Assembly: GCA_002633085.1 (NCBI GenBank)
Contig: NSIV01000001.1
Span: forward strand, 806,001 to 870,000
DNA: 64,000 bases
Reading direction: 5' to 3'
DNA from: Curvibacter sp. PD_MW3
Lineage (GTDB): Bacteria; Pseudomonadota; Gammaproteobacteria; Burkholderiales; Burkholderiaceae_C
Within the stretch, counting starts at the first letter, position 1. Each line of letters opens with the position of its first letter. The position numbers were made by a program, and so were the translations under genes. Of the stretch, positions 8,379-16,523 are shown piece after piece. Under the pieces are notes generated by a model. It searched no databases, was not told the origin of the DNA, and saw only the letters and a list, made by a program, of their open reading frames with translations.

Positions 8379-10475
8379 TCAGAGATCGGTGATGCGTGCT
8401 TCGTTCGGGTCCGTGTAGATGTCGATCACGCGGCAATCGCCGCACATCTTGAGCCGCTCCAGCGCCGCGCCCTGGAACATGGCGTGGCCAGCCAACTTGC
8501 CGAGCATGGCTTCAATGGCCTTGAGCGTGCCAAAGGGTTTGCCGCAGCGCACGCAGGCATAGGGCTGCATTTCGTTGAGCACCACCGCTTCCTTGCGCTG
8601 CGGCGTGAGACGCAACTGAGGAATGAGCGAGAGTGCCTTTTCCGGGCAGGTCTTGACGCACAAGCCGCACTGCACACAGTTCTTTTCGATGAACTTGAGC
8701 TGTGGCGACTGCGGGTTGTCCTGCAGCGCACTGGCCGGGCAGGCGTTGACGCAACTCAGGCACAGGGTACAAGCGTCCTTGTTGATGGCCAAAGCCCCCA
8801 GGGGCGAGCCCTGCGCCGGTAGCGCAATGACCTCGGGCCGCTGTGTCGCCTGCTCCAGCAGGTGATCAAGCGCCAGCTCCAGCGTTGCGCGTTTGTCGGC
8901 CTGCACCGCAAAACCCGCCACCTTGGTCACGCCCTGCGCGGCAGGTGCCTGCAAGTCGGCATCGAGCGCGGCCAGGTCGCGTGCATCGCGCGCATGCAGG
9001 ATGCGGAAGTGCTCCCCCTGATAACCCAGTCCGTTCAGGATGGCCTGCGCCACATTCATCTGCGCACGCACCGCCTCCAGATACTGCGGCGCTTCCTCGC
9101 CGGTCATCAGCACCCAGACGTTGGTGGCGCCGTACGCAACAGCAGACAGCCAGACATCGAGACCGAGCGAAGCGGTATGCCACAGCGCCATCGGCAGCAC
9201 GCGCGCTGGCACGCCGCGGACGGCTGGGTCGATGCGGGCAGCACGCCCCAGGTCGCCGATCAGGCGCGCACCAGCGTCCTGGCTGTGCAGCAGCAAGGCC
9301 GGCTGCTTGCCGCCGGCGCGGGTGTAGGTGGACAGCTGCGTCTTGATCTTGCTGCCCTGGTCGCTGGCACGCGGATAGGCAAAACTCAGGGCGCCGCTGG
9401 GGCAGACCGTGGTGCAGGCGCCGCAACCGACACACAGGTTGGGATTGACCTTGATCTGCTGGCGCTCGCGCTCAGAACTGATGGCTGAGGCCGAGCAGAC
9501 GTCAACGCAGGCATTGCAACCGGTCTTTTCGTTGCGGCTGTGAGCGCAGAGTTTTTGCTTGTAGACAAAAAACTTGGGCTTCTCGAACTCCCCCACCAGT
9601 CCCCGCAACGCGATCAGCGTGCGGTGGTCCGGCCCGTCGGCTCGGACGACATGGAAATAACCTTGCGGCAGTGCATGCTGGGTGAAAGCCGGCGTGGCGC
9701 GCAGGTCCAGTACCAAGTCAAAGCTTTCGCTCTCGGCCTGCGGCTCGCGCGTGAAATCGATGGCGCCGGCCAGGCCGCACACCTTGACGCAAGCACGATG
9801 GGATTTGCACAAGGCGCTATCGATTTGATAGTCGAAGCCGATCGCTCCTTCCGGACAGGCCGCGATACAGGCATTGCAGCGTGTGCACAGATCGAGGTCG
9901 ATCGGGTTGTTGCGTTGCCACTTCAACTCGAAGGCGCCAAGCCAACCCGTCAAGGCTCCGATCTTTCCGGTCAACACCGGATAGCGCCGCTCCTGCATGC
10001 CCCCATCCTGGCCAGCGCCGAGGCTGAAGATCGTCACATCCAGGGTATCGGCCAGCAGCTCGGCTGTGCGCTCGGCCGCATCGAGTGCGCCAATGATGAG
10101 CAAGCGGCCCGCGCTTTTATAGGTCACCGTGGGCACCGGCTCCGGGTCGGGCAAGTGCGCGGCCGCCAGCAAGGCCGCGATTTTCGACGTGGCCTTGGCC
10201 GCGTCCTTACTCCAGCCGCCGGTTTCACGGATGTTGACGAAGCGGATCGGCACACCCGCGGCGCTTGGGGTTTGTGCCGCGATTTCGCCGAACAGACGGC
10301 TTTCCTGGGTGCAGGCCACCACGACTTCATCGCCCTGGGCCAAGGCCTGCTCGAAGGCGCCAGCCTCCCGGCGGCACAGGGTGGAATGCAGTGTCAGCGT
10401 TTCATTCAGTACGGCGCCCAGAGCCCTGGGCTCCAGCGGCATGGTCTTATTGCAGTCGCAAATCAGTGTCGGCAT
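8379..10475 (-). CDS. Multi-cluster 4Fe-4S polyferredoxin of the formate dehydrogenase region
   Basis: Soluble iron-sulfur protein of 698 residues, numbered from ATG 10475. Cysteine clusters of the CxxCxxCxxxC type begin at C197 (CTRCNACIAACP), about C320 (GCNACVDVC), C348 (CVGCGACTTVCP) and, near residues 545-620, two more (CTLCLSCVNACP and CVQCGLCVKTCP). A C-terminal CVRCGKPF...CGDC unit may bind zinc or iron. No membrane segment or export signal is seen. The family is regularly found beside DUF3305/DUF3306 and Tat formate dehydrogenases; a role in electron supply or metal-centre maturation is plausible but unproven. The start is set by MPTLICDCNK; the first 29 bases overlap the DUF3306 gene. 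Bases 9814-9830 coding for YQIDSA resemble the end of a short interspersed repeat. Confidence 0.85.
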   Translation of the reverse strand: MPTLICDCNKTMPLEPRALGAVLNETLTLHSTLCRREAGAFEQALAQGDEVVVACTQESRLFGEIAAQTPSAAGVPIRFVNIRETGGWSKDAAKATSKIAALLAAAHLPDPEPVPTVTYKSAGRLLIIGALDAAERTAELLADTLDVTIFSLGAGQDGGMQERRYPVLTGKIGALTGWLGAFELKWQRNNPIDLDLCTRCNACIAACPEGAIGFDYQIDSALCKSHRACVKVCGLAGAIDFTREPQAESESFDLVLDLRATPAFTQHALPQGYFHVVRADGPDHRTLIALRGLVGEFEKPKFFVYKQKLCAHSRNEKTGCNACVDVCSASAISSERERQQIKVNPNLCVGCGACTTVCPSGALSFAYPRASDQGSKIKTQLSTYTRAGGKQPALLLHSQDAGARLIGDLGRAARIDPAVRGVPARVLPMALWHTASLGLDVWLSAVAYGATNVWVLMTGEEAPQYLEAVRAQMNVAQAILNGLGYQGEHFRILHARDARDLAALDADLQAPAAQGVTKVAGFAVQADKRATLELALDHLLEQATQRPEVIALPAQGSPLGALAINKDACTLCLSCVNACPASALQDNPQSPQLKFIEKNCVQCGLCVKTCPEKALSLIPQLRLTPQRKEAVVLNEMQPYACVRCGKPFGTLKAIEAMLGKLAGHAMFQGAALERLKMCGDCRVIDIYTDPNEARITDL

Positions 10476-11067
10476 GATCTTTTGTGGTTGGCTGGGAACC
10501 CGTGGTCTGCCCGGCGGCGGACAACGGGACCTGGCTGGTATCGCCCTGACCAGCAGGCTGGTCTGTGAGGTGTGGTGTGCTTTCGGCCTCTGCTGCCACC
10601 GCAGGGCCAGAAGGTGCTGGCGGTGGCGATGTCTTTTCTTCCGGCTCCACCAAGTTGAGAAACTGGGCACTGGCCATCTTGCGCAGCATGGACAGCGGCA
10701 GCGGGTCCGGCTTGGAATAGTCGTCGATGTAGATGTCCAGCCCGTCCATCACATTGAAGTGCGGGTCGGCGAACAACTTCTTCATCGCCGCATTGCGCAC
10801 CTGCGGATCGACATCGGTGGCCACGAAGCGCTTGAAGTCCGATTGCGGATGGAGGGCCTGCACATCGTCCAGCGTCGGTGGCGGCAAGGCCGCTTCTACC
10901 GCTGGGGTCGCCTGTGGCAATGTGCCGGCAGGCACCGCCGCGTCGGCCGGCACCGCGGCAGCCGGTGCAACCGGCTCTGTCACTACCTGGCGCTTTTCCT
11001 CCAGGGGTCGGCCTTCGCGCACATCCTGCTTGCGGCGCGACCAGCGACCGAGAAAACCGTCAGTCAT
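10447..11067 (-). CDS. DUF3306 family protein
   Basis: A 206-residue protein with a basic start (MTDGFLGRWSRRK), a low-complexity Ala/Pro-rich middle, and a conserved helical stretch around residues 70-145 containing DFKRFVATDVDPQVRNAA and FADPHFNVMDGLDIYIDDY, characteristic of DUF3306. No enzymatic motif is visible. It overlaps DUF3305 by 8 bases upstream and the polyferredoxin by 29 bases downstream, so the three are translationally coupled. Function unknown; association with formate dehydrogenase maturation is inferred from constant neighbourhood. Confidence 0.8.
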   Translation of the reverse strand: MTDGFLGRWSRRKQDVREGRPLEEKRQVVTEPVAPAAAVPADAAVPAGTLPQATPAVEAALPPPTLDDVQALHPQSDFKRFVATDVDPQVRNAAMKKLFADPHFNVMDGLDIYIDDYSKPDPLPLSMLRKMASAQFLNLVEPEEKTSPPPAPSGPAVAAEAESTPHLTDQPAGQGDTSQVPLSAAGQTTGSQPTTKDHADTDLRLQ

Positions 11068-11617
11068 GTCCGCCTCTGAATTTCTTTTCGGCGCTCACCG
11101 AAGCCGGGTTGCCGAAACGGTCCGTCAGGGGTTTGAAGCTCTCGGGCCGCTTGCGCCGTTTCGGCTCTTCCACGTAATGCTCGCGTGCGAATGCAAGCAT
11201 CCACGCCACGACGTCGGGTGCGACAGGAACCTGCTCGACCATTTCCTGCGCATCGAGCCAGCGGCCCGCGTCGTGGTAGCTCAGAGACACCTCCAGAGGC
11301 CAGGCCATCGGCTCGTCACCTACGGAGGCTTCCTCCTCCATGCGCCAGTGCACAAACCAGCCAGGGGCCGGTGTGGTGGCGTTGAGGTAATAGCCCTCGG
11401 CATCGTCCTTGAACAAGGCCACGGTGAAACCGGGGTGCAACCAGCGCTCCTCGTCATCGGTCTTGTGCAGCAGCGTAGGCTGGTCACCGAAGCTGGCTTG
11501 GTTGGCGATCACTTCGTCCAAGACCCAACGCCAGGGCTGCCAGCGGCTCATGGCGCCTTCGACGCGCTCCTTGCGCATCACCACGGCAACATCAAGGGCA
11601 GGGTTGTGTGTATTCAT
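11060..11617 (-). CDS. DUF3305 family protein
   Basis: A 185-residue soluble protein, numbered from ATG 11617, that matches the DUF3305 pattern (VVMRKERVEGAMSRWQPWRW near the start; EVSLSYHDAGRWLDAQEMVEQVP near residue 115). First gene of the maturation operon. It lies 105 bases downstream of the cytoplasmic formate dehydrogenase alpha gene, with a 13-bp hairpin between them, so it may have its own promoter or receive read-through. No good Shine-Dalgarno precedes the ATG; a GTG at 11629 is an alternative. Biochemical role unknown. Confidence 0.8.
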   Translation of the reverse strand: MNTHNPALDVAVVMRKERVEGAMSRWQPWRWVLDEVIANQASFGDQPTLLHKTDDEERWLHPGFTVALFKDDAEGYYLNATTPAPGWFVHWRMEEEASVGDEPMAWPLEVSLSYHDAGRWLDAQEMVEQVPVAPDVVAWMLAFAREHYVEEPKRRKRPESFKPLTDRFGNPASVSAEKKFRGGHD

Positions 11618-11684
11618 GACAGGCGCCACTGTACAGGATAGGAAAAGCCCCGCATAACCACCCTGTTTCGCCAGCCTGATGGCA

Positions 11685-11713
11685 CGCGGCTGAACCCACC
11701 GGGTTCAGCCGCG
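11685..11713 (-). terminator. Strong hairpin after the cytoplasmic formate dehydrogenase
   Basis: A perfect 13-bp stem (CGCGGCTGAACCC / GGGTTCAGCCGCG) with a 3-base loop ACC, 10 bases downstream of the fdh alpha stop at 11723. There is no T-run on the minus strand after it, so it may weaken transcription or protect the mRNA end rather than act as a complete intrinsic terminator. Confidence 0.5.
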
Positions 11714-11722
11714 CTGACGTGC

Positions 11723-14587
11723 TCAGCCGGCCTTGCCGTAACCCGGCGCCGCGGCCGGCTTGCCACCGCGGCGGATGGCCACGGCACAGTACTTGAACTC
11801 CGGGATCTTGCCGAAGGGGTCGAGCGCTGCATTGGTCATCAGGTTGGCTGCCGCCTCGTAATAGGCGAACGGGATGAAGATCGCGCCATGCGGCGTGCCG
11901 TCGTCGCGCCGCACATGGATGGCCACGGCACCGCGGCGCGAGGCCACGGTGATCACATCGCCAGGCTGCAGGCCCAGGTCGGCCATGTCGCTGCCGCACA
12001 TGGAGGCGGTCGCCATGGGCTCGATGGCGTCGAGCACTTCCGAGCGGCGCGTCATGCTGCCGGTGTGCCAGTGCTCCAGCTGACGGCCGGTGATGAGCAC
12101 GAAGGGGTACTGCGCATCGGGCCGTTCGGCCGCCGGGATGATGTCGGCCGGCACCAGCGTCACGCGCCCGTCTGCCGTCGGGAAGTTGTCAATGAAGACC
12201 GTCGGCTGGCCCGGATCGTCGGCACTCAGGCAGGGGTAGGTCACGCTCGACTCGCGCTGCAAGCGCTCCCAGGTGATGCCGGAGATGGCGGCGTGCATGG
12301 CTTGGCGCATTTCCTCGTACACCGCCGCCACGCCTTCGTGTTCGCCGGCATAGTTCCAGGACAGACCCATGCGTTGGGCGATCTCCTGGATGATCCACAG
12401 ATCCGGCTTGGCCTGGCCGGGCGGGTTGATCGCCTGCTGGCCGAGCTGCACCATGCGGTCGGTGTTGCTCACGGTCCCGGTCTTCTCCGGCCAGGCCGTG
12501 GCCGGCAGCACCACATCGGCCAGCCAGGCGGTCTCGGTCATGAAGATGTCCTGCACCACCAGATGTTCGAGAGAGGCCAGCGCATGGCGCGCGTGATTCA
12601 GGTCGGGGTCGCTCATGGCCGGGTTCTCACCCATGATGTACATGCCGCGCACCTTGTGCGGGTCGCTGTCGTCGGCCAGCGCCTTGTGCATGATCTCCAC
12701 CACGGTGTAGCCGGGCTGGTCATCTAGCTTCATGCCCCAGAAGTCCTCGAACCACTGGTGCGCCTCCTTGTTGGTGACGCGCTGGTAGTTGGGGTACATC
12801 ATGGGAATGAGGCCGGCATCGCTGGCCCCCTGCACATTGTTCTGGCCCCGCAACGGATGCAAGCCGGAGCCGGGCTTGCCGATCTGGCCGGTCACCGTGC
12901 ACAGCGCGATCAGGCAACGCACGTTGTCGGTGCCGTGGATGTGCTGGCTCACCCCCATGCCCCACAGGATCATGGCGCCCTTCGCTTTGGCGAATTCGCG
13001 CGTGACCTCGCGCAATGTCTGTGCCGGCACGCCGCAGATCGGCTCCATGGCCTCGGGGCTGTAGCCCTTGACGTTGGCTTTCAAGGCCTCGAAGTTGTTG
13101 GCGCGGCTGCGCACAAAGGCCTGATCGACCAACCCCTCCTCGATCACCGTGTAGATCATGGCATTGAGCATGGCCACGTCGGTGTCGGGCTTGAACTGCA
13201 TGGTGCGCCAGGCATGCTTGCCAATGTCGGTGACACGCGGGTCGGCCAGCACGATCTTGGCGCCACGCTTGGCGGCGTTCTTCATCCAGGTGGCCGCCAC
13301 CGGGTGGTTGGCGGTCGGGTTGGAGCCGATCACCAGGATGAGATCGGCATGCTCGACGTCGTTGACCTGATTGCTCACCGCCCCCGAGCCCACGCCTTCG
13401 AGCAGCGCCGCCACGCTGGAGGCATGGCACAGGCGCGTGCAGTGGTCCACATTGTTGGAGCCGAAGCCGGTGCGCACCAGCTTCTGGAACAGATAGGCTT
13501 CCTCATTGCTGCCCTTGGCCGAGCCGAAGCCGGCCAGCGCCTTCTTGCCGTAGGTGTCGCGCAAGCCCTTCAGCTTGCCGGCCGCCAATGCCAATGCCTC
13601 GTCCCAGGTGGCTTCTCGGAACACGGCCGACCAGTCGGCGGTATCCCGGTTCAGTTGTTCCAGCGTTTCAGGGTCTTTGAGAATTCCTGCCTTGCGGATC
13701 AGCGGCACCGTGAGGCGCTGATCGTTGTGCGCGTAATCAAAACCAAAGCGGCCCTTGACGCACAAGCGGCTGTGGTTGGCCGGACCATCGCGGCCATCCA
13801 CACTGACGATCTTGTTGTCCTTGACGTTGTAGGTCAGCAGGCAGCCGACGCCACAGAAAGGACAAACGGAGTCGACTTTTTTGTCCACCACCTGGGAGCC
13901 GATGCGGGTCTTCGGCATCAGTGCGCCGGTCGGGCAGGCCTGCACGCATTCGCCACAGGCCACACAGGTGCTGTCACCCATCGGATCGGCCAGGTCGAAC
14001 ACGATCTCGCTGTGGCTGCCGCGCAGCGCGTAGCCGATCACGTCGTTCACCTGCTCTTCGCGGCAGGCGCGCACGCAGCGGTTGCACTGGATGCAGGCAT
14101 CCAGGTTCACGGCCATGGCCGGGTGCGACACGTCGGCCGCGGGCTGCTCACGGCGCAAGGCCTTGAGTTCCGGGCGCACAGTGACGTCCATGTGATCGGC
14201 CCACTGCGACAGTTCGCCGTGTTGCAGCGACTCATTCTGTTCATCCCATTTGTAGCCCTGGTCCGGCATGTCGGACAGCAGCATCTCCAACACCATCTTC
14301 TGACTCTTGACGGCGCGCTCGCTGGTGGCCTGCACTTCCATGCCAACGGTGGCACTGCGGCAGCAACTGGGGGCCAGCGTGCGCTCGCCCTTGATCTCGA
14401 CCACGCAGGCGCGGCAGTTGCCGTCCGGGCGCATGCCTTCCTTGTAGCAAAGGTGCGGAATCTCAAGGCCGACGCGCTTGGCGACGCTCAGAATGGTTTC
14501 ACCGCTGTAGGCGCTAACTTTTTTCCCATCGAGCGTGAACTCGATGGTTTGCGGCGTGACTTCGTTGAGTTTGGCAGGTGCGTTCAT
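11723..14587 (-). CDS. fdh1A: NAD-linked formate dehydrogenase alpha subunit (cytoplasmic)
   Basis: Catalytic subunit of a soluble NAD-dependent formate dehydrogenase. From ATG 14587 (954 residues): an N-terminal 2Fe-2S domain (C47, C58, C61, C75), a His/Cys cluster region, two 4Fe-4S motifs (C165/168/171/175 and C208/211/214/218), another 4Fe-4S site (C242/245/249/276) and the molybdopterin domain with metal ligand C387 in HCTRLCHAS. There is no signal peptide. This is the NuoG-like FdsA/Fdh1A layout. The ATG overlaps the beta-subunit stop by four bases (ATGA). No fdsC or fdsD follows, which with the fused beta subunit fits the two-subunit enzyme type described in Methylorubrum extorquens (FDH1) better than the fdsGBACD type of Cupriavidus. 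Whether Mo or W is used cannot be read from the sequence. Confidence 0.93.
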   Translation of the reverse strand: MNAPAKLNEVTPQTIEFTLDGKKVSAYSGETILSVAKRVGLEIPHLCYKEGMRPDGNCRACVVEIKGERTLAPSCCRSATVGMEVQATSERAVKSQKMVLEMLLSDMPDQGYKWDEQNESLQHGELSQWADHMDVTVRPELKALRREQPAADVSHPAMAVNLDACIQCNRCVRACREEQVNDVIGYALRGSHSEIVFDLADPMGDSTCVACGECVQACPTGALMPKTRIGSQVVDKKVDSVCPFCGVGCLLTYNVKDNKIVSVDGRDGPANHSRLCVKGRFGFDYAHNDQRLTVPLIRKAGILKDPETLEQLNRDTADWSAVFREATWDEALALAAGKLKGLRDTYGKKALAGFGSAKGSNEEAYLFQKLVRTGFGSNNVDHCTRLCHASSVAALLEGVGSGAVSNQVNDVEHADLILVIGSNPTANHPVAATWMKNAAKRGAKIVLADPRVTDIGKHAWRTMQFKPDTDVAMLNAMIYTVIEEGLVDQAFVRSRANNFEALKANVKGYSPEAMEPICGVPAQTLREVTREFAKAKGAMILWGMGVSQHIHGTDNVRCLIALCTVTGQIGKPGSGLHPLRGQNNVQGASDAGLIPMMYPNYQRVTNKEAHQWFEDFWGMKLDDQPGYTVVEIMHKALADDSDPHKVRGMYIMGENPAMSDPDLNHARHALASLEHLVVQDIFMTETAWLADVVLPATAWPEKTGTVSNTDRMVQLGQQAINPPGQAKPDLWIIQEIAQRMGLSWNYAGEHEGVAAVYEEMRQAMHAAISGITWERLQRESSVTYPCLSADDPGQPTVFIDNFPTADGRVTLVPADIIPAAERPDAQYPFVLITGRQLEHWHTGSMTRRSEVLDAIEPMATASMCGSDMADLGLQPGDVITVASRRGAVAIHVRRDDGTPHGAIFIPFAYYEAAANLMTNAALDPFGKIPEFKYCAVAIRRGGKPAAAPGYGKAG

Positions 14588-16392
14588 TGGGCCAACTCCT
14601 GAGGAAAGTATTTCTGGACACAGCGGATCGGGTTCGGTGCGGCCTGACCCAAGCCGCAGATGGAGGCATCGCCCATGACCTGGCACAGGTCTTCGAGCGT
14701 CTCGTTGTCCCACTTCGGCGCTTCCATCAGTTGGGCTGCCTTGGCGGTACCAACACGGCAGGGCGTGCACTGGCCGCAACTCTCGTGCGCGAAGAAACGC
14801 ATCATGTTCACAGCAGCCTCGCGCGCGGTGTCGTGCTGGCTCAGCACGATGACTGCCGCCGAGCCGATGAAACAGCCATAGGGTTGCAGGGTGTCGAAGT
14901 CGAGCGGGATGTTGTCCATGCTGGCCGGCAGGATGCCCCCTGAAGCCCCGCCCGGCAGGTAGGCGTAGAGCTCATGGCCCTCAGGCATACCGCCGCAATA
15001 CTGGTCGATGAGTTCACGGATGGTGATGCCCGCCGGCGCCAGCTTGACGCCCGGTTGCCTGACGCGGCCGCTGACGCTGAAACTACGCAGCCCCTTGCGA
15101 CCATTGGCACCGAAACTGGAAAACCAGTTGGCACCCTTTTGCACGATGTCACGCACCCAGTACAGCGTCTCGAAGTTGTGTTCCAGCGTCGGCCGGCCAA
15201 ACAGGCCCACCTGCGCGATGTAGGGCGGACGCATGCGCGGCTCACCGCGTTTGCCCTCAATGCTCTCGATCATGGCGGACTCTTCGCCGCAGATGTAGGC
15301 CCCAGCGCCACGGCGCAATTCGATCTTCGGCAACGGGCATGGCGGATTGGCCTGCAACGCAGCCAGTTCGCTCTCCAGCAGCGCACGGGCGCCATGGTAT
15401 TCGTCACGCAGGTAGATGTAGCAGGCGTCGATGCCAACCACCTTGGCGGCAATCAGCAGGCCTTCCAGGAAGCGGTGCGGGTCGCGCTCCAGGTAGGTGC
15501 GGTCCTTGAAGGTGCCCGGCTCGCCCTCGTCGATATTGACCGCCATCACGCGCGGGGCCGGCTGGTCACGCACGATGCGCCACTTGCGGCCGGCCGGGAA
15601 ACCCGCGCCACCCAGGCCGCGCAGGCCCGAGTCTTCCATCGCCTTGATGAGGCTCTCCATGTCTTGCTGGCCGCTGCTGACGGCGGCAGCCAGCGCATAA
15701 CCACCCTGCGCCTGGTAGGCGGCGTAGCCGACGAAATCGGGTGAGACCTGCTGCTGCAGCGGCGAAACCGCCTTGAGCGCATGCGCAGCCGGCTCGAAGC
15801 TGGCTTTGCCGGACGACTTCGGGTGCGTCGTGGCCTCAGCCTTGACCGCCGTGGCCACGGTCTCGGGTGTGGCGCGCAGCACCGGGTTCTGGTGCACTAC
15901 CGCCACCGGCGCCTGTTCGCAGCGGCCGACGCAGGGTGCAGCCACCACGCGCACGCCGTTGCCCGTGAGCGTCGCCTGCAGCTTGCTCATCAGGCTCTTG
16001 GCGCCGCCGAGTTCACAGCTCAGGCCGTCGCAGACGCGCACCGTCAGGCCGGGGGCCTGCTCATCGCCCTTCACGACCTCAAAGTGGTGATAGAAGGTGG
16101 CGACCTCGTAGACCTCGGCCATCGGGAGATTCATCTCCTTGGCCAGCGCCACCAAATGACGGTCGTACAGGCAGCGGTAAGCATCGTTGAGCTTGTGCAG
16201 GTGCTCGATCAGCAAGTCGCGCCGGTGGCCACCCTCCGGCCGCTCACCAATCAGGGCCACCACCTCGGTCAAGGACTGGGCATCAGGCTGACGCCCCTTG
16301 AGCTTGCTCTTGCGCCGAATGCGCTCCCGCAGATCATCGACGGTGGCAACCGCCACCGCCTGCACTTCGCCTTTGCGGCCCGGATGGTTCAT
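14584..16392 (-). CDS. fdh1B: NAD-linked formate dehydrogenase beta subunit, NuoE-NuoF fusion
   Basis: Diaphorase subunit passing electrons from the alpha subunit to NAD+. It is a fusion of 602 residues: a NuoE-like domain (about 20-180) with the 2Fe-2S cysteines CDGLSCELGG and PCVGRCEQAP, a linker (about 180-230), then a NuoF-like domain (about 235-600) with the glycine-rich NADH/FMN site (GLRGLGGAGFPAGRKW), the IDEGEPGTFKDR region and the 4Fe-4S motif ESCGQCTPCRVG. In Cupriavidus and Rhodobacter these parts are separate FdsG and FdsB proteins. ATG at 16392 follows GAGGG. Expression is probably set by the LysR-type regulator upstream and the inverted repeats in the 131-base leader. Confidence 0.93.
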   Translation of the reverse strand: MNHPGRKGEVQAVAVATVDDLRERIRRKSKLKGRQPDAQSLTEVVALIGERPEGGHRRDLLIEHLHKLNDAYRCLYDRHLVALAKEMNLPMAEVYEVATFYHHFEVVKGDEQAPGLTVRVCDGLSCELGGAKSLMSKLQATLTGNGVRVVAAPCVGRCEQAPVAVVHQNPVLRATPETVATAVKAEATTHPKSSGKASFEPAAHALKAVSPLQQQVSPDFVGYAAYQAQGGYALAAAVSSGQQDMESLIKAMEDSGLRGLGGAGFPAGRKWRIVRDQPAPRVMAVNIDEGEPGTFKDRTYLERDPHRFLEGLLIAAKVVGIDACYIYLRDEYHGARALLESELAALQANPPCPLPKIELRRGAGAYICGEESAMIESIEGKRGEPRMRPPYIAQVGLFGRPTLEHNFETLYWVRDIVQKGANWFSSFGANGRKGLRSFSVSGRVRQPGVKLAPAGITIRELIDQYCGGMPEGHELYAYLPGGASGGILPASMDNIPLDFDTLQPYGCFIGSAAVIVLSQHDTAREAAVNMMRFFAHESCGQCTPCRVGTAKAAQLMEAPKWDNETLEDLCQVMGDASICGLGQAAPNPIRCVQKYFPQELAQ

Positions 16393-16453
16393 CTTATGTC
16401 CCTCAATTCATACCTATGGGCGCAGTGTCAGCTTCTGCCACCGATGGGTCAAA

Positions 16454-16479
16454 TTGAATCAAGACATGCAGAGATTCAA
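16454..16479. promoter_or_regulatory. Inverted repeat TTGAATC-N12-GATTCAA, candidate LysR-type operator
   Basis: A perfect 7-bp inverted repeat with a 12-base spacer, centred about 75 bases upstream of the formate dehydrogenase beta start and just downstream of a LysR-family gene. Arm spacing suits dimeric LysR binding; that this regulator binds here is inferred. Confidence 0.45.
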
Positions 16480-16504
16480 AAAGTAAATGATGCAGTGCAA
16501 TAAA

Positions 16505-16518
16505 TCGATTGCAATCGA
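16505..16518. promoter_or_regulatory. Perfect 14-bp palindrome TCGATTGCAATCGA
   Basis: Lies 5 bases after the LysR stop codon and about 115 bases before the formate dehydrogenase beta start. It could be a second recognition half for the same regulator. It has no loop or T-run, so a terminator is unlikely. Confidence 0.4.
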
Positions 16519-16523
16519 ATGAC

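Noticed and set aside
9800..9830. A sixth interspersed repeat copy in the polyferredoxin gene (GCTAT-CGATTTG-ATAGT)
   Set aside because: The terminal part fits but the rest of the 53-bp element aligns poorly and the encoded residues lie at a conserved iron-sulfur region, so chance similarity is possible.
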